From positions 1,210,210 through 1,274,209 of the forward strand of contig WBMV01005958.1 in NCBI GenBank assembly GCA_013396655.1: a stretch of DNA of 64,000 bases. The letters run 5' to 3'. How positions within the stretch are numbered: position 1 is the stretch's first letter; each line of letters opens with the position of its first letter. Origin of the DNA: Campylorhamphus procurvoides (lineage: Eukaryota; Chordata; Aves; Passeriformes; Dendrocolaptidae). Positions 1-13,100 of this stretch are shown here, piece after piece. A program made the position numbers and the translations under genes. Below the pieces are notes generated by a model. The model was not told the DNA's origin and searched no databases. It was given only the letters and a program-made list of their open reading frames with translations.

Positions 1-3000
1 GCAGATATTTGTACATGTATCCATACATCTTTTAAAGCCTCCAGAAATACTTGGAAACCTTACTTAAAGAAATTATCCTTTTTCACCTCCCCTGTACAGG
101 ACTTGAAAGAAAAGAAGGTAAATTGCACAAAGGTTTGTAATAAATAAACAATTCAAATTTTCTCATGATGTACTATTTAGCTGGCTAAATAGAGATTGCC
201 TCTTTCTTCAGTTGTGTCTTGATACAGTTTTCAATGTCCAGTCCAAACTGGCAAAAGGCATAACCTCCTTCCATCAGTTTTAAAATGCTCAGGGTGCAAT
301 TCACAGTATTCAGTGGGACACCCAGACTTACCCTCTGGTCTTTATACTTCTAACTCTAAGCCAGCACAAAAAAAGAAGCAAACTCTCAGTTCTCTCAGTG
401 AACTCAAGATAAGCAGGTGTTTCAATACTGTACCCTTAACAAATTCCTTAGTCATGGCCTTAGACAGAGCTTCATGTGACCGTATGGGTTGGTTTCCTGT
501 ATCACAGCAAAACTTTGACAAATCAAAGGTTTCTTCGGCTTCTGTTTTTCCTTACTGTTCCCCCAGCCTGCTTGTCAGCAGTATTTTTGCACTGTGCTTG
601 TGACAGTGGTTCAAAATTGCTTTAAAGTACAGCAGGCCGCTGATTTTATGTGTCAATCAAACCTGTGCCATTTTCAGTGTGGAAAGCTGGAGGAGATAAC
701 AGTGTTCGTTCTGGTCTGCTCCCTCTTCTCCTAACTCCTGCATGTCTTCTGACATTTTGGTTTCAATCACTTCTTTCTAACACCTTCCTCAATGGAAAAC
801 TTGTTTTTCTGCTAAAACATTCCCAGCCTAAGCCTGCCAGTGTAGAATGGCTCATGGGAACCTCTGTAGGAGGTTATTTCAAGTGGCCATTCTTCTCTCT
901 TGGAGCAAACATGCTCTCATGGGTACCCATCAGAACGAAAGATGCATTTCTTCATGCTGAAGTCTTGTCTGCAGAGTGAAGGAGTGAAGGTATCCAAACT
1001 TGAAGACCCATGAGTCACAGAGGTTGTGTTTCTAAATATTTTCATTTTCAAAGCACTTGGGCTTTTCAAAAATCATCCCAGAAGATACCTTGTAAAAACA
1101 CATTTACCCTCCTGATCAGTCCTGCAGAGTCCTGGTGATGAGGTGTTTCACTCTGCAGGAATCTCGTGTGTCTAAGGAGATGCTCTCCAAACCTATGCAA
1201 GACATGTGATTTGTTCCACTGTCCCCAGTCACAAGCAGGAAGCAAAACTGGGAGAGAAAAGTGGTTTATGACTCATCTCTGGAGAGTACATTTTACAGGA
1301 GGTAGTAAACTCTAAGGAGTAAAACATACCCTAAATCATTATTTTAGCAGTTAGCTGGCACCAGATGAAACTATAGGAAACAAGTATTACTGCATTTTAG
1401 TCACATAATCAACCAGAACAGTGAGAATAGTGCTTAGAACATCTATACTGTAATAAGAAAGTATAAAAAAAATCCAGGCGAAAAAACTGGGAACCAGAGT
1501 TGTTTCTTTAAATGAGTTTCTACAAGGAACATTTAGCTTATAAAGAGAGATAAATTATAGGTATGAGCTGAGTGTGTGTTTATGGCTTAGCCCCCAGGAG
1601 ACAGAAGGAAGAAAAATGATCTCTGCTTTTTTCCATCTTTTCATCTAAGCTGCAGTAGGATCGAGGCTGGTCCATAATTCACTGGGAAGTGGCTGTACAG
1701 AAAATATTCTTAACATCTGCAGGCCTGCCACAAAGCTGTCTGGTGCAGGAAAACACCAGGATCCCTGTGGCAGAGTCCCTCTTTGAGTGAGAGGCAGTGG
1801 GAAGGGGACGACTCAGAGCCAATTAGCAAGGCCTAAAGTGTTTTCACAGCGAGGCCCTTGGCTTTGTCCTAATCTGATAGAAATTCCAGAGGAACCCCAT
1901 CTGTGTTTTGTCTGTTTAGCTGGTGTGGTTGGCCTGTACAGCCCAGAATAACAGGCATTTTGGTCTTGCACAGCTGCAGGGCTGGGAGCTCAATGTGCAT
2001 ACAAAGGGGTGTGTGGGTGTACCCAGGCTGTTTTCCTGCACTGCCACAACATCCCTGCCCATGGCTTCACCTGGATAACACACTCCACAGCCACACTGGT
2101 GGCAGGAGCGAGAGCATTTCCAAAAGGCTGTGCCCTGGAAATGGGGCAGCACTGTCAGTATCTTTGCTCTGTATCCACTGGCTCTGGGTGGATTTCTTGC
2201 ACTGTGCCTCCCTCCAAATCAAAATCCAGCATCAGGGAAGCCACGAAAAGCTTTGTTGTCTCAACCCTGCACCAAAGCTGGCACCACCTCCCACCAGATG
2301 CCACCAGCTTGGTTCACACCCCTCTTCCTTCACACTGAGCTCTTCCACTTCTCCCCAGTTCTCTCTTCCATCAGCACTGATGTGTTCCCTCCAGGGTCAA
2401 GCACAGTGGGCAGTGAACTGACACTGTCCATGTGGGCATGTGGGCTGTGCAGCTGAATCAGGATAACCAAAGGGCTCTTTTTATTTATCAGGTCTGGACC
2501 TGGTGGAGGAGGAGGAGTGGTCATTGTTGGAGGGAACAAGCACTTAATTACACTATCAGGGGCTATAGAGGTAGCCTGTCTTGTTGACAGCTGACTCTAT
2601 CAAAGGCAGAGAACTCAGATCATTAATATGAACTCTCCCTGCCAAAGAAAACAAAGCCATTTCCTAAAAAAGCCCAGAAAAAAGGGAAGACTGCATCCAC
2701 AGCTTGCTGCTGGACTGTATATGGATCTGTAGAGCCATAACAGACAGGATCAGCTTTGTGTGCAGAAGGAGGGGGCCTGGGTGGTGAGAATCTAAAAGGC
2801 AAAAGCAATGTAGATGGACAGTGCATGAGGCTTGTTCAAAAATTCCAAGGTTGCATACACAATATTCTCTCTCCACATGAGATATGTAAGAAGAGTTTCT
2901 GGGACTATATGAAGCAGAAATCATGGCATATCCCAATGGAACCAGTCCTCAGATGGGCAGCTGAGCCCAGTTGTCTGCTCCCACTTACATCACACACCTG

Positions 3001-6000
3001 AGAGTCACAGACATCTCCCAGGGAATCACCACCACTCTTTGCTATTGGAGACACCACAAGCCCACCCTGGGAAGCTGTAACTTTTTAAGGTCCAGCTGAT
3101 TTGGGGAAGACAGGGCCTAGTTACATATCACAAATGATGTGGTTCCCCAAAGGCTTTTCTTTTCCAAAAATTCCTGTGCTGCCTAGCAGTGTGCCTGATG
3201 AAGTGTGTGCCTCCCTTGATGTCTCTCAGGGGCTGACCTTACACTGCAGGCTTTCTGGTACCATGGTAAAGACTGCTCTGTCCCTGTCCATCTCATTTCA
3301 CAGAATTTCAAGGACCTCAGAATCTGTGAGACCACTGTTAAATTTTGTAAGGTTGGTGAAGAGACTGAAGTGCTCTGAGGTGCAATTGCCTGACAGGCAA
3401 CATGATCACATGTGCCTTGTGTCCTAGGAAACCATGCTAAACCCAAGCATGGCAAGGCTTCACAATGGATAGGGTGCTTCAGAGCAGCCCAGAGATTCCT
3501 TTCCCTGTGATAACCTGTCAGTAACCCTCCACCTGACTGCATTGTAGCTGGAGGCTGTGTCATCTCAACACATTTGCTACACTTTGGAGTAAGCAAAGGA
3601 TAAAATGAAGATTATCCAGTCTGATGCTGCAAACATAACTTACGCTGAGCCACAGGAATGTGTGTGTGGCTGCAGGCACTTGAAAACGTGAGCAGATACT
3701 GATTTTAGGAGCCTTCTGTAAGGCTTCTGTTGAAGCTGAGGGTCAGGTATGGACACAAACAGGAGTATATTTAACCTACTGCTGAATGTATGATCACACA
3801 AATATACCAGTTCCACAGCTACATGTATAAATCGAGCCACTGTCCCTAGCCAGGATTAATGGATATATATATCTATAGGTATGTGGATAGATATGTATCT
3901 TGCTCACTGGCATCTTCACGAAGGCAAAGGTTTGCATAAAGAAAGATGGAAAGTAAGTCAGGGAAACGAGGGTGAAATCATCATGAGGCAGCAGGAAGTT
4001 AATTTTTGTGCTGCAGATGGAAAATCTGAGGTATAAATGAATCTTAATGTACATGTTGGGCTTATTGCCAGTGTGATATAGCAAATTCCAAATTCTGACT
4101 GCCAAATGTATTAAAGTCTGATAAGTTTTAAAGCAGAAAGACAGTGACAAGTTGTTTGTTCTAGAATATAACAACATTAACATGGAGATCTGTCGACTTA
4201 AAGAACACAATGTATTTTAACCCAAAACATGAAGGAGAGAGACGGGATAGTTGGGAGGATAGTGAAAATATTCTAGATATTTCTCATTTCTAGAGAATCC
4301 TGTCCTACCTCTCTCTTCTACAATATATAAAATGAGTGAAATGAGAGCTGTGTACCTAACCCTTTTCAGCTGATCTTAAATCCCAGTTCAAAGACCTTAA
4401 CCACTAATATTTTCCCAGGCCAACTGATCTGACTGAGAACTTAAAACATGAGTGAAGACAACAAGATCGAATCCAAATCTAGTTACATTGTTGTGACACT
4501 AACGTAATTCCTTTGGGGGGAGAGGATTAGAGTCTTTTAATACCCTGATTTTATAGGTTTGTGTAAAATACAGTCTCAGTTTAGCTGGAAACATCTGGAC
4601 TCTCATTGTTAAAGGAATAAAGGCTTTTTTCATGCAGTGCATTCTCAAAGAAAACAAGAAGTTCACTAGTCAGTGAATAAAACATGGAATAAATTTGAAA
4701 TACCCAAGAGGGAAAGAAAAGCACTGCATAAAATAAATAAAAATGATGTAAAGTTCTTGATAAAGGAAAATAACAGAATGTAACACGTGAAAGGCTATGC
4801 AGCCATGAGTAATGGCAAAAGGTGATATTAAACATTGCGGAACCCTGATTAGTTTTGTAATAGCGTATAAAACTGTGAATGTAAAACTTCAAAAGAAGAT
4901 TTAAATGTGCTTCTCTAAGCAGCTTAGCAGGGCTCCATTTTTTAAATCTTCATTATTTTCTCTTGCTAATTTTTTTCACCAGCTTCTCCTACTACCTTCT
5001 GTGCACTCTGATTCTGAGGTGTGAAAAGGATTAGGAGCCCACGGATTTCAAAAGCAGTTGATCTTTCTACACATTCTTGTTCCAGGAAACAAAAGCTCTG
5101 TTGCTAACAAACTCGGAGTTGGCTAACATAGGTCATCCTTTCAAAAACAGTGGAGGAGAAGATGCAGACGAACAGCTCTATCTGCTGCTGCTGACTTTTA
5201 CTCTAGGGTGAATAAAGAAGAAATCAGAGGTATGGCGGATTCACCACTTCAGCAAAAATATTGCCCTCATTTCAGGATTCTTATGAGATCATGATGCCCA
5301 CCAGCACTAGTCAGTTGCTTGACAAAGAGTGTCAGAAAGCAAAATAATTCCAGTCTTGAAGAGTAAAATTTAAATCCCAGGTGCCACTTGCACAACTTCC
5401 ATTGCTGTGATCCCCAAATCTAGAAGAACCTGTTCCCTTATGCTCAGGTTTTTATATCTGAACTCATGGCAAGGAACACTGTTTCCCACAGCTCAGTGAC
5501 TCCCTTGATGTACACGTGGATTGAAGGGCTGCTCCACATCTGCAGTAGGCTTTGGAAATTTTCTGCTTGTTACTGAACCTGTAAAATAAGGTTTGCACAA
5601 GTGGTATTTATGACATACACCATCTTCACAATTCCATCAGATCACAGACTGCTGGTCCATTTGCTTCCTACCAAAATAATCCAGGTCTAGAATACATGAA
5701 ATACAAGAAGCAATGGATGGCAATGGACAGGATTAATCTGAAAATGCAAAAGCCGGGGGGACATCTAATCCCAGCCTGTAGTTTGGCTGGCAAGTACCAA
5801 GATGACAAAGTCAAGCTCTCCTTGGCAGGTCCAAAGGCAAGAGGCACAGTGGCTGTTTGGGATGCACACAGAGGGCACTGGAAAAACTTTTTTCCAGAAT
5901 GGTGGTACATCCTCAGACATTGGTGAGATGGGGGTGAGCATTTCAAAACTACCATAAGCAGAACCACACCTGCCCTGATTTAGCACTTGGTGAGAATCCT

Positions 6001-6039
6001 GCTCCAAGCAGGTCCCCTCTGACCATCACCTCCATGAGT
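1..6039. other. Unassigned non-coding sequence
   Basis: No gene, RNA or recognisable transposon is seen here. The longest open frame (1903-2421 on +, 172 codons) is rich in Cys, Trp, His, Ser and Pro and overlaps three other open frames on both strands, which is how chance frames in C+T-rich DNA look. The one distinct element is the AT-rich microsatellite at 3861-3900. Old diverged repeats could be present but are beyond recognition by eye. Confidence 0.6.
3861..3900. repeat. AT-rich imperfect microsatellite
   Basis: A run of TA dinucleotides followed by degenerate GATA/TATC-like tetranucleotides (ggatatatatatctatagg, then gatagatatgtatct). It is short and interrupted, so probably not very variable. 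Confidence 0.7.
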
Positions 6040-6311
6040 TCTTAACTCTGTGAATAGCTGCGTCTTTTTACATGGTGGAGCAGATATCCACTTGCAGCCC
6101 ATGCAGTATGCCATGCTGGAGTGGGTGAATGTGCCCTGAAGGGAGCTGTGACCCCACACGAAACGCCTGCTGGAGCAGGCTCTTGGTAGGACCTGTGACC
6201 CCACTGGAAACCCACACTGCAGGAGTCTGTTTCTGAAAGACTGTGGAAATGACCCCCGCTGGAGCAGTTCATGAAGAACTGCACTTTGTGGGAAGGACTC
6301 ACATTAGAGAA

Positions 6312-6530
6312 GGTTGTGAAGGACTGTCTCCAGTGGGTTATACAAGTGTTATGAACTGGCCACAACTCCCATTCCCTATCCCCCTGCNTGGTTGTGAAGG
6401 ACTGTATCCAGTGGGTTATACACTGGAGCAGGACCTGTCATGCTGGAATGGAGGAAAAGTAGGAGAAGGAAGAAGCAGCAGAGACAAAGTGTTATGAACT
6501 GGCCATAACTCCCATTCCCTATCCCCCTGC
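6312..6530 (+). repeat. Partial duplication around an undetermined base inside the LTR
   Basis: The segment starting ggttgtgaaggactgt and ending atccccctgc occurs twice: 6312-6387 (76 bp) and 6390-6530 (141 bp), separated by an N at 6388. The copies are nearly identical where they align, but the first lacks about 65 bp, with an ACA microhomology at the deletion edges. Either the LTR carries a real tandem duplication, or two alleles or reads were joined end to end at the N. Confidence 0.9.
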
Positions 6531-6648
6531 TTGAGGTGGGGAGGTGAAAAGTTGGGCGTGAAGTTGAGCCCAGGAACCAGGGAGGGCTGGGAACAAGTTG
6601 TGCTTAGGTTTGTTCTTATTTCTTATTATCTTACTCTGCTTAATTTGC

Positions 6649-6654
6649 AATAAA
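6649..6654 (+). promoter_or_regulatory. LTR polyadenylation signal AATAAA
   Basis: Canonical AATAAA in an AT-rich stretch about 180 bp before the right LTR edge. This is the expected place for the poly(A) signal that ends the R region of a retroviral transcript. Whether it still works is unknown. Confidence 0.6.
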
Positions 6655-6892
6655 TTAAATCAATTTTTACCAAGTTGAATCTGTTTTGGCTTTGATGTTT
6701 CTTGGTAACTGATCTCTCCTTATCTTGATCCGTGTCATTCCTGTCCTGTATTCTCCCCTCATTCTGCTGAAGAGGGGAGTGATAGAGTGGCTTGGTGAAC
6801 ACCTGGTGGCCAGCCAAGGTCAACCCACCATGCACCATTTCTCTCAAACCATCTAAGCAATGATCAGTATCCTGTTTAATTTACAATTTATT

Positions 6893-7185
6893 TCACAGAA
6901 TCAGCAAATTGTGGAAAGGGTCATGTTGGAAGGGACCACAGTGGGTCATTAGGTCCAGTCTCCCTGCTCAAGCAGGGTCATCCTGAGCACATTGCACAGG
7001 ATGGTGTCCAGGCAGTTCTTGAATATCTCCAGAGAGGGAGACTTCACACCTTCCCTGGGCAATGTTTTCCAGTGCGTGGTCACTGCACAGTAAGGAAATT
7101 CTTCCTCATTTCTTTGATGGCCAAGCCAGTGTGTACCAGCTTTTAGTCTGTCCCAACTCTTGCACTCCTCTCCCACCTTGCAAAT
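6893..7185 (-). mobile_element. CR1 LINE 3' fragment, - orientation
   Basis: Read on the minus strand this is a truncated CR1 3' end. The C-terminal coding remnant contains SLEIFKNCLD and a CLLEQGDW-like stretch. It is followed by the characteristic ACCACTGTGGTCCCTTCC motif and a terminal GATTCTGTGA at 6893. The plus strand shows the complementary landmarks GGAAGGGACCACAGTGGGTCA, AGCAGGGTCATCC and ATCTCCAGAGAGGGAGACTTC. It is 5'-truncated, as CR1 copies usually are; the 5' limit near 7185 is approximate. The subfamily looks the same as that of the copy at 43321-43550. No full ORF2 remains, so the copy cannot move on its own. Confidence 0.9.
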
Positions 7186-10100
7186 TAGGATTCCCAGTGT
7201 CATGTCTGTACTACTACTCTTAGGAAACCCCTGGCTTGCAAACAGGCTGGAGGCAAGTGAAAGCACTTTCAACACTCAAGAAAATGTCACACATTGTACC
7301 CTCAGAATGGACACACCCAACCTGAACCTCTCTTCAAAGTGAATTGAACCTCTCTTCAGTTCTGAAGAAGGGTCTGTGCACCACAAACTGGGTCTGTTTC
7401 TTTGGAGAACATTAGTTAGTTTGATAGAAAGTATTTGCTTTCCCTATAAAAATCTATGTACTCTCTTCAACAACCACTTCCTAAGACTGAAGACTTATCA
7501 GTCCTAAAATATCTTCAACGTTTAACCTCATAGACATGTTGCTCATAGAAAAAAAAATGGCATGGGGCTACAATAACCTGCAAGGCTAATCAAAGAACAG
7601 GAAGGATTTTTTCCTTTCCATCTAAAGGCTGCATGATTCAATCTGACATCTGCTTTCAGAACTGAAGAATGTCACTTCAGAAGAGTTGGGATCCAAGATT
7701 TCAAGTGATGCAGACCTCCCCTTTTTTTAAGAAGGTCACTGCAATATCTAGTTACCCACCCCAAAATCAAAAAATACTCATTTCTTGCACTCTCCCCTGT
7801 GAACTGAGCAGACTTATACTGCCAGATGCTTCTCACTTCTGTAAGCTTCTACAGCATCACCTTTAAAAATGAAAGCAAAACCAATTTTTCATTAGGCAAA
7901 CTAAAATCTCTCAACTGTTGTCTCTTTGAACTTCATGTAGCCATGTGGCTAGGACTTTTCACATCAAGGCAACACCTCTCTTGTCTGCTGAGATTAGTGT
8001 ACAGTTTCTTGGGGATCGGTGTGGGAAATTCCTTGAACAGTGCCAGCAAGAAGAATTCCTCATAAGGTCAAATTTCTCCATCCTAGAGAAGCTCATAGGT
8101 CCCATCTCTCTGTCCCATCTGGGGTGCCAATGTGATGCCTAAAATGGAAAAGAATTTTTGAGACAATATTAGTATAGATAAAATAGAGAGCAGGTCTTTA
8201 AGTAAAGCACTTTAAGGTACACTGAATACATAAGTGCATGACACAGCATAGAGCTCCTACAAATTTATAACACTAATTATCATATCTAGTGGATACATCC
8301 AACCTGAGAATTGTCTGGCCCCAGAACCTCCCTCGGGTCTGTCCCTTGGCACATCTCCTGGAACTGAGTCAGAGATCTCAAGACCCCTTCCTTCTTCACC
8401 ATCATCATCTTCAGCATCACATGCCTTCTTTGTAGACTCTCCAAGGGCCATCCTAGGTTACTTGAGTACAATGATATCTTACTATCTCCCTTTAGGTATG
8501 TGTCCCAAACAAGATGTCCTCGCTAAAATCTTTTTCCTTGAAAAGAACATTAAACAAAATTTGAAGAATTTTGAGGATTTGATACAAAGGGTGAGAAAGG
8601 GGGTCTAGTAACTATTAACTGCTATTTTAAAGCATTAGACACTATAGAGCTGTATAAAAAAATCTGTATGCTGAAAATCTTAAACTGCATGAAGGGAAAC
8701 TGAAAGCTCCTTTTTCTATGTGTGACTTCTGGGCACAAATCCTGATAGCTTTTAGCACAGCCTGGAGCAGAAGAAAGCAGAGCTGCTTTCATCATGACCA
8801 TGCTGGGTCACATAAGCACAGGCTTTGCCATTCAATAATAATTAACCCAGTTATTAATTAGCATAGAAATCCCTTAGAAGTTTTATCATTTCATCAATAA
8901 TTCACCCAGTTTTCATAGACTCTGATTCTCTGTCTCCCTGTGGGATTACAGATTCCTTCCCTCTCTCTCCCCCACTCCATTCATTCGTTTCCTTCTTTTT
9001 TTCTTCCCTTTTGTCCCTGTCTCTGAAATTTGTATCTCATGGTTGGCTCAGTTGTACTCCATAGGTAGTTGGGAGGTATCACTGTTAGTCAAAGAGATGG
9101 CAATTGAACTTGAGTTCAGAAATTGGTTTGAAGGCACTTCACTACGTTCATGAGCACTGAGGTAGAGAGGAATAGCAACAGTACACGAACCTGAGTGTAC
9201 ACATAAAAATGGAACAGGATGGTTACTGTCAATTGGGATGGAAAAGGGGAGCTTGAGAGAGAAAGACAGAGAGCTACAAGTCCCATAAATAATCTTTGAC
9301 AAAACAGCTTTAATTTGCTAAGCAGAGAACAACTTGCACAGCTTTTCAATGGATGAAAGGAATTGAAAGGGCAAATACTGGAAACTAAGAAATCTGGGCC
9401 AAATAAGACTTGCAGAGCTCTGTGTAAGGGTACCTGTGTGTTCACAACTCCCACCCCAAGGTTTTATTGTCTGTAGAAACTGTAAGACAATGCCCATCAC
9501 TTGGAAAAGGCTGAAAAAGGCAGGTACAGACAGACTGAGGTAGAATGAGGTGAGAGTTTGCAAGGGGCATCTATAGAGGTATAGGCTGGAAAAAGATGTC
9601 AGTAGTGCCATCTGCTTTGGGAAACGCTTCAGCAACAGCATAGACTCTAAATGGGCCTTCATTCCAAATGGAAATGGAGTATATGTTACAGGTGAGTTGG
9701 TAGCAAACAATACTTTGGGAAGATATATTTCGTGAGATTACTGGAAAATGGAGGGAAATTATAATTTGATTAGTGGGCCAGGTTTGTCAAACATTACACA
9801 GCCAATAGTCTGATCTCTGTGGAACCAAGAGAGTGGAGCAGGAAGCATGAGGCAGATGAGCATTCAATATGTTCCAATTAAAAGCCTAGACAGCTTCACC
9901 TATCCAGAGACTGGGACACTGGGAAGGAGCCTTTTACTTTGGGACAGAAACACCTTGGTCATGTTGGTCTCTTCCTCTAGAGATCATAGGAGTAGACAAA
10001 TAGGTTGTCCTCGCAACTCTTAAGCTGAGACAGTCTCCTAACCCTGCTGAACTTGCAGAGTTTTATCCGAAAAGAAGGAAAAAAATCTACTTATTCCAAG

Positions 10101-13100
10101 GGTAGACATTTTTGAAAGGTATGTTTTCATTATTTTATAGGCTCAACTGACTGAGAAACAAATTGCAATGGCAGTTAACATACCTGGGATGTGTGCAGGG
10201 AGGTCAGAGCTTAGGAAGCTCTCAGCAGGCTGTGAGACAGGGAATGGCAGCAATAATGTCAGTAGAGTTCAGCAGCAAATCTGGGCTTGGCTCATGTTCT
10301 GCACCAGTCACTCAGGAACAACACTTAGACAGACACTTGCTGTGGGATACCAGACTAAAAAAGATACCAAGAGGCCAAAAGAAAACCCCTAATGGAGTGG
10401 CAGGGAGGTTTAAGCTTGCCTGCCAGCTTAAGCTTCACAGACACTGTTCACATCTGTGCAACACTATATCCTACAGGTAGGCAAATGTTATCCCTGCTTG
10501 GCCAGGCTGCATCACCCATGGGCACAGAAAAAGTTCATGGTTCTCTGCTCTTCTAGCCTGAGTAGCTCCTGGTCCTCAGGGAGGTGCCTGCCCTATTTCC
10601 AGATCTGGGACTCCTCAACTGATGGCCCAAAAGTCCTGCCCTGGCTTGCAAGAGTTTGTCATCCTGTGTCAAACAGAGCAAGTCATTGACCCAGCCTGCT
10701 TAACGCAGAGGGGATGTCCCCTTCCCATGGAGCAGAGAGGCTTGGCTAAGTCTCCTGAAACTGGAGATTGTCTTTGCAAATGATATCTGCACTGAGTCCA
10801 AGCAGGTGGGTCTTCCAGGGGCCCTGCTTAGCTACTGCAGAGACCCAGCTCCAGGGATTCACTCACAGCACAGCTTTTCTTTGCCTCCCACTCAGTTAAC
10901 CGGAGCAGCAGCAGAGCACGATGCGTGCTCAGAGTGGCTGGCTTTGGGAGCATACCACACTGTGAAGAAAGGGCACCCAGGATGGAAAAATCCCAGCTGC
11001 CTATAGCTGAGAGAATCCGTCTCTATTTTTCCCTGACTTTGGCCTGCTGCAGGCAGGAAATTTCTTTTTTAAATTCTGACCTGACAAAATCGCTTTGAGA
11101 GTTGTTTATCAAATGGGATTTTTTTCGGGAGGAATTTATTTTGCAGTGACAGGAAGATGCCATTGCATGCCCAGCCAAATTAATTTGGAAAGGCTCATTT
11201 GCTATGAACCAAAGCATCTTTTTCCCTTACCATAGGCAGAAAAGTCTGTCCCAGAAGCAAACTGAAGTTTTTTCTCTCTTTTGCACTATGGCTACTGTGC
11301 TGACAGCCATGCTTAAGCTCATTAGCCAGATACTATGAATTTCAGGGCAGAAACCAAAAAGAGAAGTCAGATTTTCAGCATAGTAAACCCCACATTTCTG
11401 GGGTCGACCCACAAATCAAAGATCAAAATTCAGCTCATGGATTCAGGAGGGATACATGTGGGAATTTGCCCTCCTGTTCCACAAAGCGTTTTGCCATTCT
11501 TACAGGAAGGATAAGATTTAGTAGATCTAGATTTCTTTAAGAGATTTTTTTTTTGTAATGTGTAAATCTCTCCCTTTGCTGATAATTAACAGCTGCTACA
11601 CTATTTCTGTATATGAATATATATCTGTGTGTGTGCCTATGTGCTGATATGAACTGCTGCCTTCCAAGATGAATAAGCAAGGACCAGTACAATACTCCTG
11701 GCAGGGACCACATGAAGGGCTGTGTTGAGAGAATATTAGAGTTCCTTTTCCTCATGGGTTGTTTCATGGTGAAGGCATATTTCCCAGAGGACTTTTGCAG
11801 CCATCCACAACTTCACTGCAGAGCACAGGGCTTGTACATAAAATCCTATCAGAGGCTAAACTTCCAGCACCATGATGTTGAAATCTGCCCGTGCTCAGGG
11901 TAAGATGTGCACTGAAGAAACTGGAGTCAGCCCTTTGGGTTGTCAGCAAAGGGCATTTTTCTGGAAATGCTTTGGAAAGAACATGTTTTGCAGAGCCCCA
12001 TGTAGCAGACTAGATTCCTTCTTCTGTTCAACCTTCATCTTGCCCCAGTGACTGTGCAAGACTGCTGTGAAAATAGACCCAGAACCGCTGCATGCAACAC
12101 CCATTGATAAATTAATGGTACCCACTGGGAGTTTGCAATTCTCTATAAAGAAGCACGTGGCTTCTGAGCCTTTTTTAACAAGAAAAGTTGGGTTTAGATG
12201 GAAACTTGTTCATCAATAGAGTATGCATATGTACCTATAAGAATGTATACCTAATGTCAATACACAGGATTGCCTCTGCTGACTGCAAGCTCTGGCATCA
12301 CCTTGACAACTGTGGGAAAGTGGCTGCTGCCTGAGATTATTAGGAGATAACTGCTTGCGTGATACAGAACTAGGCTGCAATTAGTAGAAACTGGATCTCT
12401 TTTTGTGGAGGAAGAAATGGTCTAGGAGTTTTATGTGTCCCAGAAGGGACAGGTGAGGATGTGATGGAACCTCTGGCACTGCGTGGCTCGGCTTTGGGCA
12501 GTGCTGAGCCAAGAGCACTGACAGCCTCTTTGTACTGTTGAATTATTCAGGAGTCCTTCACAGATGACTGCAAGCAAGGGAGACCTGGGAGAAAGTTTAG
12601 GAGGAAATGTTCAGTATTCAAGAATAAAGTAGAGCATAAGCCAGATTTTCAAAGGACTTCAGGCCAGTAAAGCGTGGGCAGACTCTCCTGGTAGATACAT
12701 AGGCTATACAGGAAAGGCAGCTTCACCCTGTTGCTGAAAATCATTGCAAGTGAAACTGTATGAAAATGAAAAACCTTTTCCATAGATTAATCAAACCAAA
12801 GTAATAAGGTGGAAGAGACCAAGTTAAACATTGGTAAGGTCAAATGAAAGCCATATGTTGTCTAATAATATTTTTGTGGCACCTCTAATAGCATTATGGG
12901 ACTGTTCAGCCATCTCGGGAGAGGTGACATTTATTTATCAGTATAGCAGAGCTTCTTCTACACAGTTTGTATATTAGACATGTCCCGTCCTTCAGCCATG
13001 GGACTCATTTATTTGTCTTCCAGATGTGTGAAAGAAGTGATAGCAATGTACCAAAGTGACAGTCAACCTGCTGCTCAAAGGCTTAGAACTGATGTCCTCA

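Larger units (their letters stand above)
6040..6834 (+). mobile_element. ERVL-type LTR (solo or orphan), + orientation
   Basis: The sequence follows the layout of a widespread bird ERV LTR. The left part is made of degenerate tandem units with the core CTGGAGCAG and GAAGGACTG. An AG-rich segment with gcagcagagacaa follows, then a TGAAGTTGAGCCC motif, a T-rich stretch ending in a poly(A) signal at 6649-6654, and a right end reading GCACCTGGNNNCCAGCCA..GGTCAACCCACCA. The right boundary (about 6830-6834) is fairly clear and the left is uncertain by tens of bases. No primer binding site, gag, pol or env remnant is adjacent, so a solo LTR left by LTR-LTR recombination is the simplest reading. The class is assigned from memory of bird repeats, not from a search. 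It contains the assembly ambiguity described at 6312-6530. Confidence 0.75.

Noticed and set aside
1903..2456. Overlapping open frames of up to 172 codons on +
   Set aside because: Several frames on both strands are open at once, the composition is Cys/Trp/His/Pro-rich, and no domain, splice or start context supports a gene.
8257..8471. Acidic, protein-like frame on the minus strand (8257-8451)
   Set aside because: A second open frame overlaps it on the same strand, it is only 65 codons, and neither matches a family I recognise. The stretch of Asp/Glu comes from a local ATC/TTC run.
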